This document shows, one piece after another, positions 19,230 to 27,878 of a stretch of 64,000 nt of DNA. The DNA lies in NCBI RefSeq assembly GCF_014195655.1, contig NZ_JACICD010000004.1:372001-436000 (forward strand). Reading direction: 5' to 3'. Within the stretch, counting starts at the first letter, position 1. Every line of letters begins with the position of its first letter. Under the pieces are notes generated by a model that was not told where the DNA came from, searched no databases, and was given only the letters and a program-made list of their open reading frames with translations. The DNA comes from Ancylobacter tetraedralis. GTDB lineage: Bacteria > Pseudomonadota > Alphaproteobacteria > Rhizobiales > Xanthobacteraceae. A program made the position numbers and the translations under genes.

Positions 19230-19739
19230 ATGTACCGCGATCACTTCATGCGCCGCGCCGTCGAGATTTCCCGGCAGGCGCTCGATCTGCCGGGAACCGA
19301 GCCGTTCGGCTGTGTCATCGTCAAGGACGGGGCGATCGTCGGCGAGGGGCTGAACCATTCCCGCGCGCATTTCGACCCGACCTCGCATGGCGAGGTGGAG
19401 GCGATCCGCGACGCCTGCCGCCGGCTGGAATGCGTCGACCTCACCGGCTGCGAGCTCTACACCTCGTGCGAGCCATGCGCGATGTGCGTGGCGACCATGG
19501 AAGTGGCGGGCATCTCGAAGCTCTACTACGCGGCCTCGATGGCGCAAGCCGGCATCGCCTTCGCCTCGCTGACGGCCAGTGAGCGGCACCCGATCGATGT
19601 CGACGCCGTGCGTGCGGCCGCCGGCGCGCGCATCGAAGACCGCGCCATGCCCTCGCAGCAGGCGATGGATGCGGATGCCGTGGCCATCCTCGACAGCTGG
19701 GTGAAAGCGCGCAAGGCTGCCACCGCCTCGGGCGGCTGA
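19230..19739 (+). CDS. Cytidine/nucleoside deaminase-fold enzyme (guanine deaminase/TadA type)
   Basis: 169 residues with the complete zinc deaminase signature: H53-x-E55 (SHGEVEA) and PCAMC (C83, C86). It therefore hydrolytically removes an amino group from a purine, pyrimidine or related ring. The sequence PGTEPFGCVIVKDG is like guanine deaminase/tRNA-adenosine deaminase relatives; being in a catabolic operon, a small-molecule substrate is more likely than tRNA. A strong AGGAGGAGG site precedes ATG 19230. Co-transcribed with the ABC importer, so it probably processes the imported compound. Confidence 0.92.
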   Translation: MYRDHFMRRAVEISRQALDLPGTEPFGCVIVKDGAIVGEGLNHSRAHFDPTSHGEVEAIRDACRRLECVDLTGCELYTSCEPCAMCVATMEVAGISKLYYAASMAQAGIAFASLTASERHPIDVDAVRAAAGARIEDRAMPSQQAMDADAVAILDSWVKARKAATASGG

Positions 19740-19744
19740 TTCAG

Positions 19745-19753
19745 TGCATACGA
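19745..19753. promoter_or_regulatory. Operator half-site before the GntR gene
   Basis: TGCATACGA, identical to the right half of the palindrome at 15168-15194, lies 17 bases before the GntR start. A shared half-site suggests autoregulation by the GntR protein or co-regulation with the importer. Confidence 0.45.
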
Positions 19754-19769
19754 AAGAAAGAGACTTCGC

Positions 19770-20552
19770 ATGAACATTTCACGCGCCAAAAGCGGAGCCT
19801 CGCGCTCGGTCAACGACCCGACCGCGAAGGGCAAGGGTCCGCCCGCGAGCGGGGAGGCGGCCACCATCTCCCGTACCGAGGCGGTCCAGGACGGGCTTCG
19901 GCAGGCCATCATCGAGCAACGGCTGCAGCCCGGGGCGAAGCTTCCCGAGGACGCGATTGGCGACGCCTTCGGCACCAGCCGCACCATCGCGCGCGAAGCG
20001 CTCGGCCGCCTCGCGGTGGAAGGACTGGTCGAATTGAAACCCAATCGTGGCGCCTTCGTCGCCAACCCGACCCTCGACGAGGGGCGCGACGTGTTCGTCG
20101 TCCGGCGCGGGCTTGAGCGCATCGTCACCGAGTGCCTGGCCGGCCGGCTGAAGCCCGGCGAGATCGCGGTGCTGCGCGACCATGTCGCCCGGGAACTCGC
20201 CGTCTCCGGCCATAACGAGGTCGAATCCATCCGGCTCGCTGGGGAATTCCACCTGCTGCTCGCGCGGCTCACCGGCAACCAGGTGCTGGTCCGCTACGTC
20301 ACCGAGGTCGTGTCGCGCTGCTCGCTGATCCTCGCCATGTATGGCCGTCCGCATTCCTCCGATTGCGGCGTGAGCGAGCATGGCGAGATCGTGGATGCGC
20401 TGATCGCCGGCAATGCCGGCCGGGCCTGCGAACTGATGGATCATCATCTCGCCGCCGTCGCCAGCCGCGCATTGCTGCAGGAGAAGGCCGAGCGCGACAT
20501 TCGCGATGTGCTCGCGCCCTATGCCGCGCGCATAAGGGGGCTGGGAGCATGA
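19770..20552 (+). CDS. GntR-family regulator with FCD ligand-binding domain
   Basis: 260 residues: a basic, disordered N-terminal 30 residues, a winged-helix DNA-binding domain (about 35-100; LPEDAIGDAFGTSRTIAREALGRLAVEGLVELKPNRGAFV) and an all-helical FCD domain (about 110-245) with conserved Asp/His metal-ligand positions (EFHLLLARL, EHGEIVDALIAG, MDHHLA). FadR-subfamily members act as ligand-released repressors of neighbouring catabolic operons. The gene is downstream of the deaminase and overlaps the flavin reductase by four bases. Probable targets are the palindromes at 15021, 15168 and 19745. Confidence 0.93.
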   Translation: MNISRAKSGASRSVNDPTAKGKGPPASGEAATISRTEAVQDGLRQAIIEQRLQPGAKLPEDAIGDAFGTSRTIAREALGRLAVEGLVELKPNRGAFVANPTLDEGRDVFVVRRGLERIVTECLAGRLKPGEIAVLRDHVARELAVSGHNEVESIRLAGEFHLLLARLTGNQVLVRYVTEVVSRCSLILAMYGRPHSSDCGVSEHGEIVDALIAGNAGRACELMDHHLAAVASRALLQEKAERDIRDVLAPYAARIRGLGA

Positions 20553-21244
20553 GCCACGCTCCAGAGCCGGATACCGGTTCCGTCGCCTTCGATTTCCGCG
20601 AACTCGGCGAGCGCGAGCGCTACAAGCTGATGATCGGCACCATCGTGCCGCGTCCCATCGCGCTGGTGACGACGGTCGACCCGCAGGGGCTGGTGAATGC
20701 CGCGCCGTTCAGCTTCTTCAATTGCCTCTCGGCCGATCCGCCGATCCTGGCGCTGGGTGTGGAGAACCATGCCGACATGTCCTTCAAGGACACGGCGTTG
20801 AATATCCGGCTCACCGAAGTGTTCACGGTCAACATCGTCTCGCACGCCATCGCCGAGGGGATGCATCTGTGCGCGGCCGACTTCCCGCCGGGGGAGGACG
20901 AACTGGCGGCAGCCGGCTTTACCGCCGTGCCGGGCGTCAAGGTTGCGTCCCCGTGGATCCGCGAGGCGCCCGCCGCCTTCGAGTGCCGGCGCCACATGAC
21001 GCTGGAGCTCGGCAAGTCCCGCCAGATCATCCTCGGCGAGATCCTCTATGCGCATTATCGCGCCGATGTGGTCGACACCGAGCGCCTGCGGGTGGACCCC
21101 GCCCGGCTCGACGCCATCGCCCGGCTCGGCGGCAGCACCTGCGCGACGATACGCGATCGTTTCGACATGCCGACCCCGACCTTCGCCGAATGGTCCGCAC
21201 GATCCGGGCGGGGCGAGAGGGCGGGCCAACCCGTGAAGCCCTGA
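20549..21244 (+). CDS. Flavin reductase-like (flavoredoxin family) protein
   Basis: 231 residues of the FMN-binding split-barrel flavin reductase family: YKLMIGTIVPRPIALVTTVDPQGLVNAAPFS at about 27-57 is the FMN-binding signature, and the RSRQII-type segment (GKSRQIILGEI) follows. Such proteins supply reduced flavin to a monooxygenase or act as oxidoreductases themselves. Its start overlaps the GntR stop (ATGA), so both belong to the importer/deaminase cluster. No partner monooxygenase is present in the window. Confidence 0.92.
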   Translation: MSHAPEPDTGSVAFDFRELGERERYKLMIGTIVPRPIALVTTVDPQGLVNAAPFSFFNCLSADPPILALGVENHADMSFKDTALNIRLTEVFTVNIVSHAIAEGMHLCAADFPPGEDELAAAGFTAVPGVKVASPWIREAPAAFECRRHMTLELGKSRQIILGEILYAHYRADVVDTERLRVDPARLDAIARLGGSTCATIRDRFDMPTPTFAEWSARSGRGERAGQPVKP

Positions 21245-21361
21245 GACGCGCGCGTTCGCGGTGGAGATATGGGCAAAGGCGGCGTTTTGCTTACGCAACG
21301 AGCGCGGGATCCTCTAGCCTTCGGCTTCGACGACAGGTTTGACGTCGAATCCAGATGACAG

Positions 21362-23458
21362 ATGGGGGGCCTCGAGTTGGAAGGGGAGGGGCAGATTTCC
21401 GGCTCGCGGAGGATGGACGACACGCAACTGGCGTTCATCAACGCGGCGGAGAGGGATATCCGCCTGCTGGCACCGGCGGGGAGCGGCAAGACCATGTCGC
21501 TCCTGTATCGCTGCGCCGAGTTGCATCGTCGCTCCGGGGGCAACGCGTCTTTCCTCATCGTGTCGTTCACGCGCGCCGCGCGCGACGAATTGCGGGCGCG
21601 GCTGACCGACGACGCCTTCGCCGGCTTCGCGGCGCGGGCGGATGTCGTCACACTCAATGGCTGGGGCCACCGCCGCCTGAAGGCGATGCATGCGCAGCCT
21701 CGCCTTCATGTTTCCGATTTCGAGCGCGCGACAATGTTGAAGTCCATTCTCGCGCCCGCATGGTCGACGATTCCGGCTCTGGAAACGGGCATGAAGCGCC
21801 AGCCCTTCAAGTTGCCCCAGCTTCTGGCCGGGCTGCTCGACATGATGAAGACGCTCGGCTTCGATCATGAGGACGGCTCCCTGGGAATGGCGGACGACCG
21901 GCTGGAAATGCTGGAGCAACTGGGTCTGTTGCCGCTGCTCGAAGACTTCATGCTGCGCCTTCACCAGCTCGACGTGCTGGCCAACCGCCGGTGGGAGCCG
22001 TTTCTCGAAGTTGCGCTGCCCTTCTTCAACGCGGCCTGCACGCAGCAATTCGCCACCGGTTCCTTCACGCTCGAGGATCAGAAATACGCTGCCTGGCTCG
22101 ATCAGCGGCGGCAGTCCGCGGCCGGTGCCCCGTCCTCCGGCGCCGACAGGATCACCGATATCCTGGTCGACGAGTTCCAGGACATCAATCCGCTCGACCT
22201 CGCGCTGATCCTGCAGATCGCCCAGCTGAATCAGTCCGCGCTCACGATTGTCGGCGATGACGACCAGGCGATCTTCGAGTGGCGCGGCGCGGCGCCGGAC
22301 TTCATCCTTGAGCCGGATCGCCATCTGGGGCGGCGCTTTGCCACCTATGTTCTGGAGAAGAACTACCGCTGCCCGCGCAATATCGTGCAGAAATCCGCCC
22401 GGCTCATCCGCCACAATATCCGCCGCGTCGACAAGGCGATGCATCCCGTCTCCACGGTCGATGCGGAGATCGCGATCTATCCCGGCGCGACCTTTCTGGA
22501 GTCGGTGCAGAACGTGCTGGCCGAAATTCGCCATTTCGTCGAGAGGAAGACCCCCGGGGCCCGCATGGCGCTGCTGTCGCGCAAGCGGGCGCAACTCATT
22601 CCCTACCAGATCCTGCTGGCGCGTGAGGACATTCCCTTCTGTGCGGCGGAGGACCTGCACCTGTTCCTGTCGGACACGTTCGATCGCCTGCTGGGCGCGC
22701 TGCGGACGCGGACCATGGCGGGGCTCGGCGTGGCTGTCCCCACCATTGTCGATGACGTGATGGCGCTATGCCATTCGGTGCAGCGCTTTCCGCTGCGCAA
22801 GGTGGAGGCCGATGCCATGGCGCGGCATATCCGCTCCGCGCGGCCGAAATCCTATGACGCGGCCATCGACCGGCTGGAGACTTATGACGGAACCATTCGC
22901 GGGCAGGTGGACGAGGGCGCGACGGCGGCCGATTTCGCCATCAAGCTGCGGCGGCTCATTCACGCGCCTTCCGTGCGTGCCGCCATCGAAGCCCTGCAGA
23001 CGCTCTATTCCGGCTTCAAGAAGGATTACGGGCGCGGCGTCGAGGATATCTTCCTGGCCGATCCGCCCTTTGCCTATCTCGCGGAGTTCTCGGAGAGCTA
23101 CGGGGAGGATTTCCACGGCTTTGTCGACGATCTGGAAAAGGCCAAGGATACGCTGGTGAAGCTGCCGGGCATGGACGCCGATGACAGCGCGGACGCGCTC
23201 TGGAAGAAGCCGGTTCATCTCATGACGGCATTGCGGGCCAAGGGCCGCGAATTCGACACCGTCGCCATGCTCGACGTGGTCGACGGCATCTGGCCGCTGC
23301 GGACCGCCAAGTCCGAGCGGGCGATCGAGGGCGAGCGGCGGCTGTTTTACGTCGCCATGACCCGGGCGAAGAAGCGATTGATCCTGACATCGTCGCACCG
23401 CATCGGCGACCAGGTGACAATTCCCTCACCCTTCCTGGCCGAGGCCGCTCTTCCCTGA
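21362..23458 (+). CDS. UvrD/Rep-like superfamily 1 helicase converging on zorD
   Basis: Up to 698 residues with the SF1A helicase motifs: Walker A APAGSGKT (about 37-44), motif Ia TFTRAA-like SFTRAARDEL, Walker B VDEFQD (about 265), motif III GDDDQAIFEWRGA, motif IV EKNYRCPRNIV, motif V (ALRAKGREFDTV) and motif VI VAMTRAKKRL. It is a 3'-5' DNA helicase/translocase of UvrD type; no nuclease domain is evident. The start is uncertain: ATG 21362 has no ribosome site; ATG 21413 is another option. The stop lies 17 bases from the zorD stop on the other strand, so it may be part of the same defence locus or just a repair helicase beside it. Confidence 0.9.
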   Translation: MGGLELEGEGQISGSRRMDDTQLAFINAAERDIRLLAPAGSGKTMSLLYRCAELHRRSGGNASFLIVSFTRAARDELRARLTDDAFAGFAARADVVTLNGWGHRRLKAMHAQPRLHVSDFERATMLKSILAPAWSTIPALETGMKRQPFKLPQLLAGLLDMMKTLGFDHEDGSLGMADDRLEMLEQLGLLPLLEDFMLRLHQLDVLANRRWEPFLEVALPFFNAACTQQFATGSFTLEDQKYAAWLDQRRQSAAGAPSSGADRITDILVDEFQDINPLDLALILQIAQLNQSALTIVGDDDQAIFEWRGAAPDFILEPDRHLGRRFATYVLEKNYRCPRNIVQKSARLIRHNIRRVDKAMHPVSTVDAEIAIYPGATFLESVQNVLAEIRHFVERKTPGARMALLSRKRAQLIPYQILLAREDIPFCAAEDLHLFLSDTFDRLLGALRTRTMAGLGVAVPTIVDDVMALCHSVQRFPLRKVEADAMARHIRSARPKSYDAAIDRLETYDGTIRGQVDEGATAADFAIKLRRLIHAPSVRAAIEALQTLYSGFKKDYGRGVEDIFLADPPFAYLAEFSESYGEDFHGFVDDLEKAKDTLVKLPGMDADDSADALWKKPVHLMTALRAKGREFDTVAMLDVVDGIWPLRTAKSERAIEGERRLFYVAMTRAKKRLILTSSHRIGDQVTIPSPFLAEAALP

Positions 23459-23475
23459 GAGCGCACGCGGCCCCT

Positions 23476-26400
23476 TCAGGCGCCGGCGCCCTCGCGAACG
23501 GTCTGCCCGAAAAGCGACGACACGTCGCCGTCTCCCACGGGCGGCAGCAGCATGTCGCGCGACAGTTTGCGCTTGCTCTCCAGCAGCGCATCGAGGCGCA
23601 CGTCGAAGGAGGCGTCGCCATAGTCGGGGTGGACCGCGATGGGATTGTGCACGGTGACGGGCTTGTGCTGGCCGATCCGGTAGCATCGGTCGTTGCACTG
23701 GTCCTCGACGGCTGGATTCCACCAGCGCGACAGGTGCAGGACATGATTGGCCGCGGTGATGGTCAGGCCGATTCCCGCCGCCTTGGGCGAGAGAACGAGA
23801 AGATCGAAGGGCCGGGGCGATGACTGGAAGCGCTCGACGATTTCCAGCCGCCGCTCGCCGGCAATGCTGCCATTTATGATGGCCGGCTGCCGGTCGAGCC
23901 CGAACCGCGTGGCGATTGCGGTCGCGAACAGCGCCTGCACGGCAAGGTCCTCGATGAAAACCAGCGCCTTCTCGCCGCGCGACTGGATGGTCTGGAGCAC
24001 ATCCACCGCATAGACCAGGCGTGCCGACTGGCCGAGCCAGGCGTCGACCGAGCCGCGATCGAGGGGATCGCAATCGTTGGCGCCGCGCGGATGCAGCGAT
24101 ATGCTGCGAAAGGCGTGGAGCGCGTGCAGCATGTCGGCCTGCCCAAGGCCGCCCATCTGAGCGCCCAGCACCGCCTGATGATAGGCCTCCGCCTGCTCCG
24201 CCGGCATGGTGACGCGCTCGCGACGGATCTCGCGAGCGGGCAGGCCTTCGAGAATCTCGCTTTTCATGCGGCGCAGCAGGACAGGGGGCGATTGGTCGTT
24301 TCGAGGGGCATCGAGCTGGGACTTGAGGCGCTTCAACTCCTCCTCGCCGCCATCCTCATAGGTTCGGGTGAAGGCCTTGAGGTCTCCCAGATAGCCCGGC
24401 ACCACGCGATCCATGATGCACCAGAGATCGGCGAGCCGGTTTTCGATCGGCGTGCCGGTCAGGCCGAGCACGAAATCGGCATTCATGGCCTTTGCCGACT
24501 GGGTGTTGATGGCGCCCGGCGACTTGATCTTCTGCGCCTCGTCGAAGATGGCGACGCTGAAGGCGACGCGGGCAAAGGCGCGGTGATTGTCCGCAAGCGT
24601 CTCATAGGTGGTCAACACCCAATCCGCCGCGCGCAGGCGCACCACATCAAGGGCGGTGTCGGGCGACCAATGCTCGTCCCGCGCCAGCTTGAGCTTGCGC
24701 AGGGCGGAGCCGAAGGCGTCGACGCGCGTGCCAAGCGCTCCGGGCGCCAGATGCCGTTCGGCCTCCTCCGCCCAGTTGCGCAGGAGGGCGGTGGGCGCGA
24801 CGATGAGAATGGGTCGGTTGCGCGCGCCCCGCGCGAGGCCGAGCGCCTCCCGGTTGCGGCGCACCCAGGCGAGGAAAGCCAGCGCCTGAAAGGTTTTCCC
24901 AAGGCCCATGTCGTCGGCGAGCAGCGCGCCGGGCCAGCCGCTGCGATAGCAGGCGACCAGCCAGTCGAAGCCGATGACCTGATGCGGCTTGGGTGGGGTG
25001 GCAACCAGCGGCTGGCCGGGAAAGCGCGGCTCGATGGCGATCTCGCGCGGCTGATAGGTGATGGAAAATTCCTCGCCCTCGAGGTTCTGGTGAATGACCA
25101 GACGCTGGTCGCCGGCGTCGTCGGCGGTCTCCGGAGCCGCGCCCGCCAGCGCTGCGTCCTGGGGGGCCGCCTCTTCGTTGTCCGATGCGGCGGGAGGATT
25201 GCCGAAATCATCCAGCCCGAGCCGCCCGAACGCCTCCTGCACATCCTCCACCCGTAGCCGGAGATCGTCGACCACCACCTCGGGGCGGTTTTCCTCGCGG
25301 GCGCGGACGACGTCTTCCTTGAGCTTCTGGAAAAGCGGCTGATTCAGTTCGACGATGTCCGTGCCGATGCGCAGGGGAAAGTGCTCGGGCAACCATTGGC
25401 CGGCCTTGTTCTTCAGCCACGGCATGGGCGGCGGTTCCCAGATGCCGAGCCCGAGAACGCGATCGGAATATTGCCAGGTTTCCACCAGCAGCGAGGGCGC
25501 CGCCTCGCCGCTCTGGCCGTCGCCGAGCGCCTCGGAAATCGCCGCGCGCGGGTTCTTCAGGAAGGCGAGCCGTTCGGCCTTTGGCGCGGCGCGCTTTCGA
25601 CGGATGAGGTCGAGGGCTGTCTTGAGAGAGGGGTCAACCACCAGATAGGTGTTCTTGTCGAGCACATAGGCATCGCGGCTATGGGATTCCGCGGCGAAAA
25701 TCCCGCGTGCGAAGCGCTCCTGCAGCCTGGGCGGCAGAAGGGCATCGGCGACGAGATCGCGCTGCACGGGAGCCGCCTCGCTGGCATCCATGCCGTCCGG
25801 TGCGCCGGCATCATCTTCCAGGCTGGCGATCGTCTCGCGCCCCATCACGACGGGCAGGAAATCCGGCCCGTGGGCGGTCTCGAACACATCCAGCGCGACG
25901 GCGCCGGCCTGATAGACAGTGAGGCTGGTGAGGAAACGATCCTGCGTGCGAACCTCTTCGCCGCCCACCTGTTTCAGCGCCGCCTGTACCGGTGCCCAGG
26001 CCGCGATGCGGGGCTCCGCTGCCTGCCCCTGCGTATCGTTGTAGGCGTCGATCGCCTCCACGAGTGAATGAAGCGCCGTTGAGAGCCGACCCTCGTGCGC
26101 GCCCCATTGCAGCAGGGCTCCCTTGCGCTCGACGCGGATCCGCCGATCCCCGACGTCATACCAGCTGGCACGAATCCGGGCCCGCGCATCCGTCATGATG
26201 CCGTCGAAGGCGAGGGTGATCGACAGGGTGCCGAGCGGCGGCAGGCCGGCCGCCTCGGCGACGCTTGCCGGCAGGGCGGCGATGGCGGCGTGCGTCAGGA
26301 GCAGGCCGCTGTCCATCGCGACGCCGTCTCCCGCCTCTATCCGGCCGAGCAGATAGCGCGCGGCGGCTCCCTCGCGGCCGGCCGCTGCGCTCCAGCCGTC

Positions 26401-26493
26401 GAGCGGTAGGACCTGCGATCCGAGAAGCCGGCGGCGCTCCAGAGTGAGTTGAACGCCTTCGGGCAGCGCCTCGTGACGGAAGGCGACCTTCAC
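23476..26493 (-). CDS. zorD: ZorD: SNF2-type helicase of type I Zorya
   Basis: 1005 residues. The first 500 are an N-terminal accessory region; the C-terminal half is a SNF2/RapA-like ATPase with Walker A DDMGLGKT (about 527-534), DEAQ box (about 648-651), LTGTPIENRLADLW (about 676), and SPKAAGIGLT, RWWNPAVEDQ and DRCYRIGQ near 910-945. In type I Zorya this is the effector-side ATPase/DNA translocase thought to degrade or process phage DNA once ZorAB senses infection. It overlaps zorC by four bases. The assignment rests on the whole operon and not on this gene alone. Confidence 0.9.
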   Translation of the reverse strand: MKVAFRHEALPEGVQLTLERRRLLGSQVLPLDGWSAAAGREGAAARYLLGRIEAGDGVAMDSGLLLTHAAIAALPASVAEAAGLPPLGTLSITLAFDGIMTDARARIRASWYDVGDRRIRVERKGALLQWGAHEGRLSTALHSLVEAIDAYNDTQGQAAEPRIAAWAPVQAALKQVGGEEVRTQDRFLTSLTVYQAGAVALDVFETAHGPDFLPVVMGRETIASLEDDAGAPDGMDASEAAPVQRDLVADALLPPRLQERFARGIFAAESHSRDAYVLDKNTYLVVDPSLKTALDLIRRKRAAPKAERLAFLKNPRAAISEALGDGQSGEAAPSLLVETWQYSDRVLGLGIWEPPPMPWLKNKAGQWLPEHFPLRIGTDIVELNQPLFQKLKEDVVRAREENRPEVVVDDLRLRVEDVQEAFGRLGLDDFGNPPAASDNEEAAPQDAALAGAAPETADDAGDQRLVIHQNLEGEEFSITYQPREIAIEPRFPGQPLVATPPKPHQVIGFDWLVACYRSGWPGALLADDMGLGKTFQALAFLAWVRRNREALGLARGARNRPILIVAPTALLRNWAEEAERHLAPGALGTRVDAFGSALRKLKLARDEHWSPDTALDVVRLRAADWVLTTYETLADNHRAFARVAFSVAIFDEAQKIKSPGAINTQSAKAMNADFVLGLTGTPIENRLADLWCIMDRVVPGYLGDLKAFTRTYEDGGEEELKRLKSQLDAPRNDQSPPVLLRRMKSEILEGLPAREIRRERVTMPAEQAEAYHQAVLGAQMGGLGQADMLHALHAFRSISLHPRGANDCDPLDRGSVDAWLGQSARLVYAVDVLQTIQSRGEKALVFIEDLAVQALFATAIATRFGLDRQPAIINGSIAGERRLEIVERFQSSPRPFDLLVLSPKAAGIGLTITAANHVLHLSRWWNPAVEDQCNDRCYRIGQHKPVTVHNPIAVHPDYGDASFDVRLDALLESKRKLSRDMLLPPVGDGDVSSLFGQTVREGAGA

Positions 26494-27878
26494 AGCATGT
26501 ACTCGCGGGCCGACAGCCGCGCTCCCGTCATTGATGCGATGCGCCGCGCCGCCTTATGCTGCCAGGCATTCTCGCCGGTGTGTGGAATATGCTCGATCTC
26601 CTCGACCGGTGCGTAGCGCTGGCCGCTGCGCAGGAAGTCTCCGTCATATTGCGGTTCGTAGAGTTTGGGCGCTCCGGCGCGATCGGCATCGACCCAGAAC
26701 CGGCACTTGCCGTTGAAGCTCCATTCCGCGCAGATGCCACGGCCGATCCGGAGCAGCAGAACGGCGTGGCCGGACTGGATGCCTCCGCCCGCCGTGAATC
26801 GAGCAAACCGCGCATTATGGCCAAAGCTGCGAAAAGCCTCGTTGGCGCCGACCCGGTCCAGAACCACCCAGGCTTCCCGGATGAGCCCTCTTTCGTACAT
26901 CGCCTCCCAGAACGTGCGCCGGTACTTCCAGTTCGGGTTGGGATTGACCGCTTCGACCACGTCCAGGAACTGCCGCAGCGCCTGTTCCGTCAGCCATGAG
27001 ATGGCAATCTCGCGCGCCTCGGGCATGCCGACCCAGTTCGCGCTTTTCGTCCGGGGATCGCCGAGTTCGTCCAGCGATGTCAGGAGATCGAGCGTGCGAT
27101 CCTTGATCGCCTTTTCCGGCGGCTGCGCCCGGTAGGGCAGGAGCAGCGCATCGGCCAATAGGCTCTTGTGAGTGGGAAAGGTCAGCCGTCGCGGGTCGCC
27201 TTGCAGCGCGATGAGGGGGAGGAAATCCAGCCGCTCCGCCGGCGGCAGCCGCCTGTCCTCGGCGGCGCGCTGCAGCACGCGGCGGGTGCAGGGTTCGACA
27301 TAGCCGCCCGCCAGCGCCAGTTCCATACGCAACCCGTTTTCCTCCAGAATGCGGCGCGGGGACAGGCGCGCGATAAGGGCGGCATCGCCGATGCGCCGTG
27401 GCCCCTCCGCCGCGTCGAAGATGCGAAACCTGTCATGCAGGGCATCGAAGGGAGGGCCCATGACGGAAACGAGATCGCGCAGGGCGCCCGCCACGGCGGA
27501 AAGGCCGGGCCGGTCATCGTGGAAGCTGACGAGGTAGGAGAGGGCGAGTGCCCGCGAGGCCCCTTTGTTATTGTGGTCGCGCAGTTGCGCGAGAAAGGGG
27601 TCCAGCGTCTGCGGACGAGCGGCCAGGGCCAGCTTCGTGGTCCACAGGCACCAGGCGCCGTCGCGCGCCTCCCGGACGGTGAGCGTCTCCTGCCGGGAGA
27701 GCGTCTGCGCGATGCTGACCGCTAACGCGTCGTAATCCTTCGCGCGCGTCGCGTCGCCGGCCCCCTCCGGCAGTTTGCGCGCCGCGCGCAGCACGGCGGC
27801 TTCCGGCTCCGGCCGGCGTGGCGTCGGCGCGTGGCGCAGCATCAGGTCCCTGATCGCGTCCTTGAGAAGGCTGCTCAC
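26490..27878 (-). CDS. zorC: ZorC: EH-signature-type Zorya protein
   Basis: 462 residues, no signal peptide or membrane helix. The last 150 residues (WKYRRTFWEAMYERG, ARFAR, then GRGICAEWSFNGKCRFWVDAD and HTGENAWQHKAARRI) resemble the conserved C-terminal EH_Signature region of ZorC proteins; the rest is helical. In Zorya, ZorC is a cytosolic DNA-binding component recruited by the ZorAB membrane complex. Position between zorB and zorD with ATGA overlaps on both sides supports the call. Similarity to characterised ZorC is judged from motifs only. Confidence 0.85.
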   Translation of the reverse strand: MSSLLKDAIRDLMLRHAPTPRRPEPEAAVLRAARKLPEGAGDATRAKDYDALAVSIAQTLSRQETLTVREARDGAWCLWTTKLALAARPQTLDPFLAQLRDHNNKGASRALALSYLVSFHDDRPGLSAVAGALRDLVSVMGPPFDALHDRFRIFDAAEGPRRIGDAALIARLSPRRILEENGLRMELALAGGYVEPCTRRVLQRAAEDRRLPPAERLDFLPLIALQGDPRRLTFPTHKSLLADALLLPYRAQPPEKAIKDRTLDLLTSLDELGDPRTKSANWVGMPEAREIAISWLTEQALRQFLDVVEAVNPNPNWKYRRTFWEAMYERGLIREAWVVLDRVGANEAFRSFGHNARFARFTAGGGIQSGHAVLLLRIGRGICAEWSFNGKCRFWVDADRAGAPKLYEPQYDGDFLRSGQRYAPVEEIEHIPHTGENAWQHKAARRIASMTGARLSAREYML

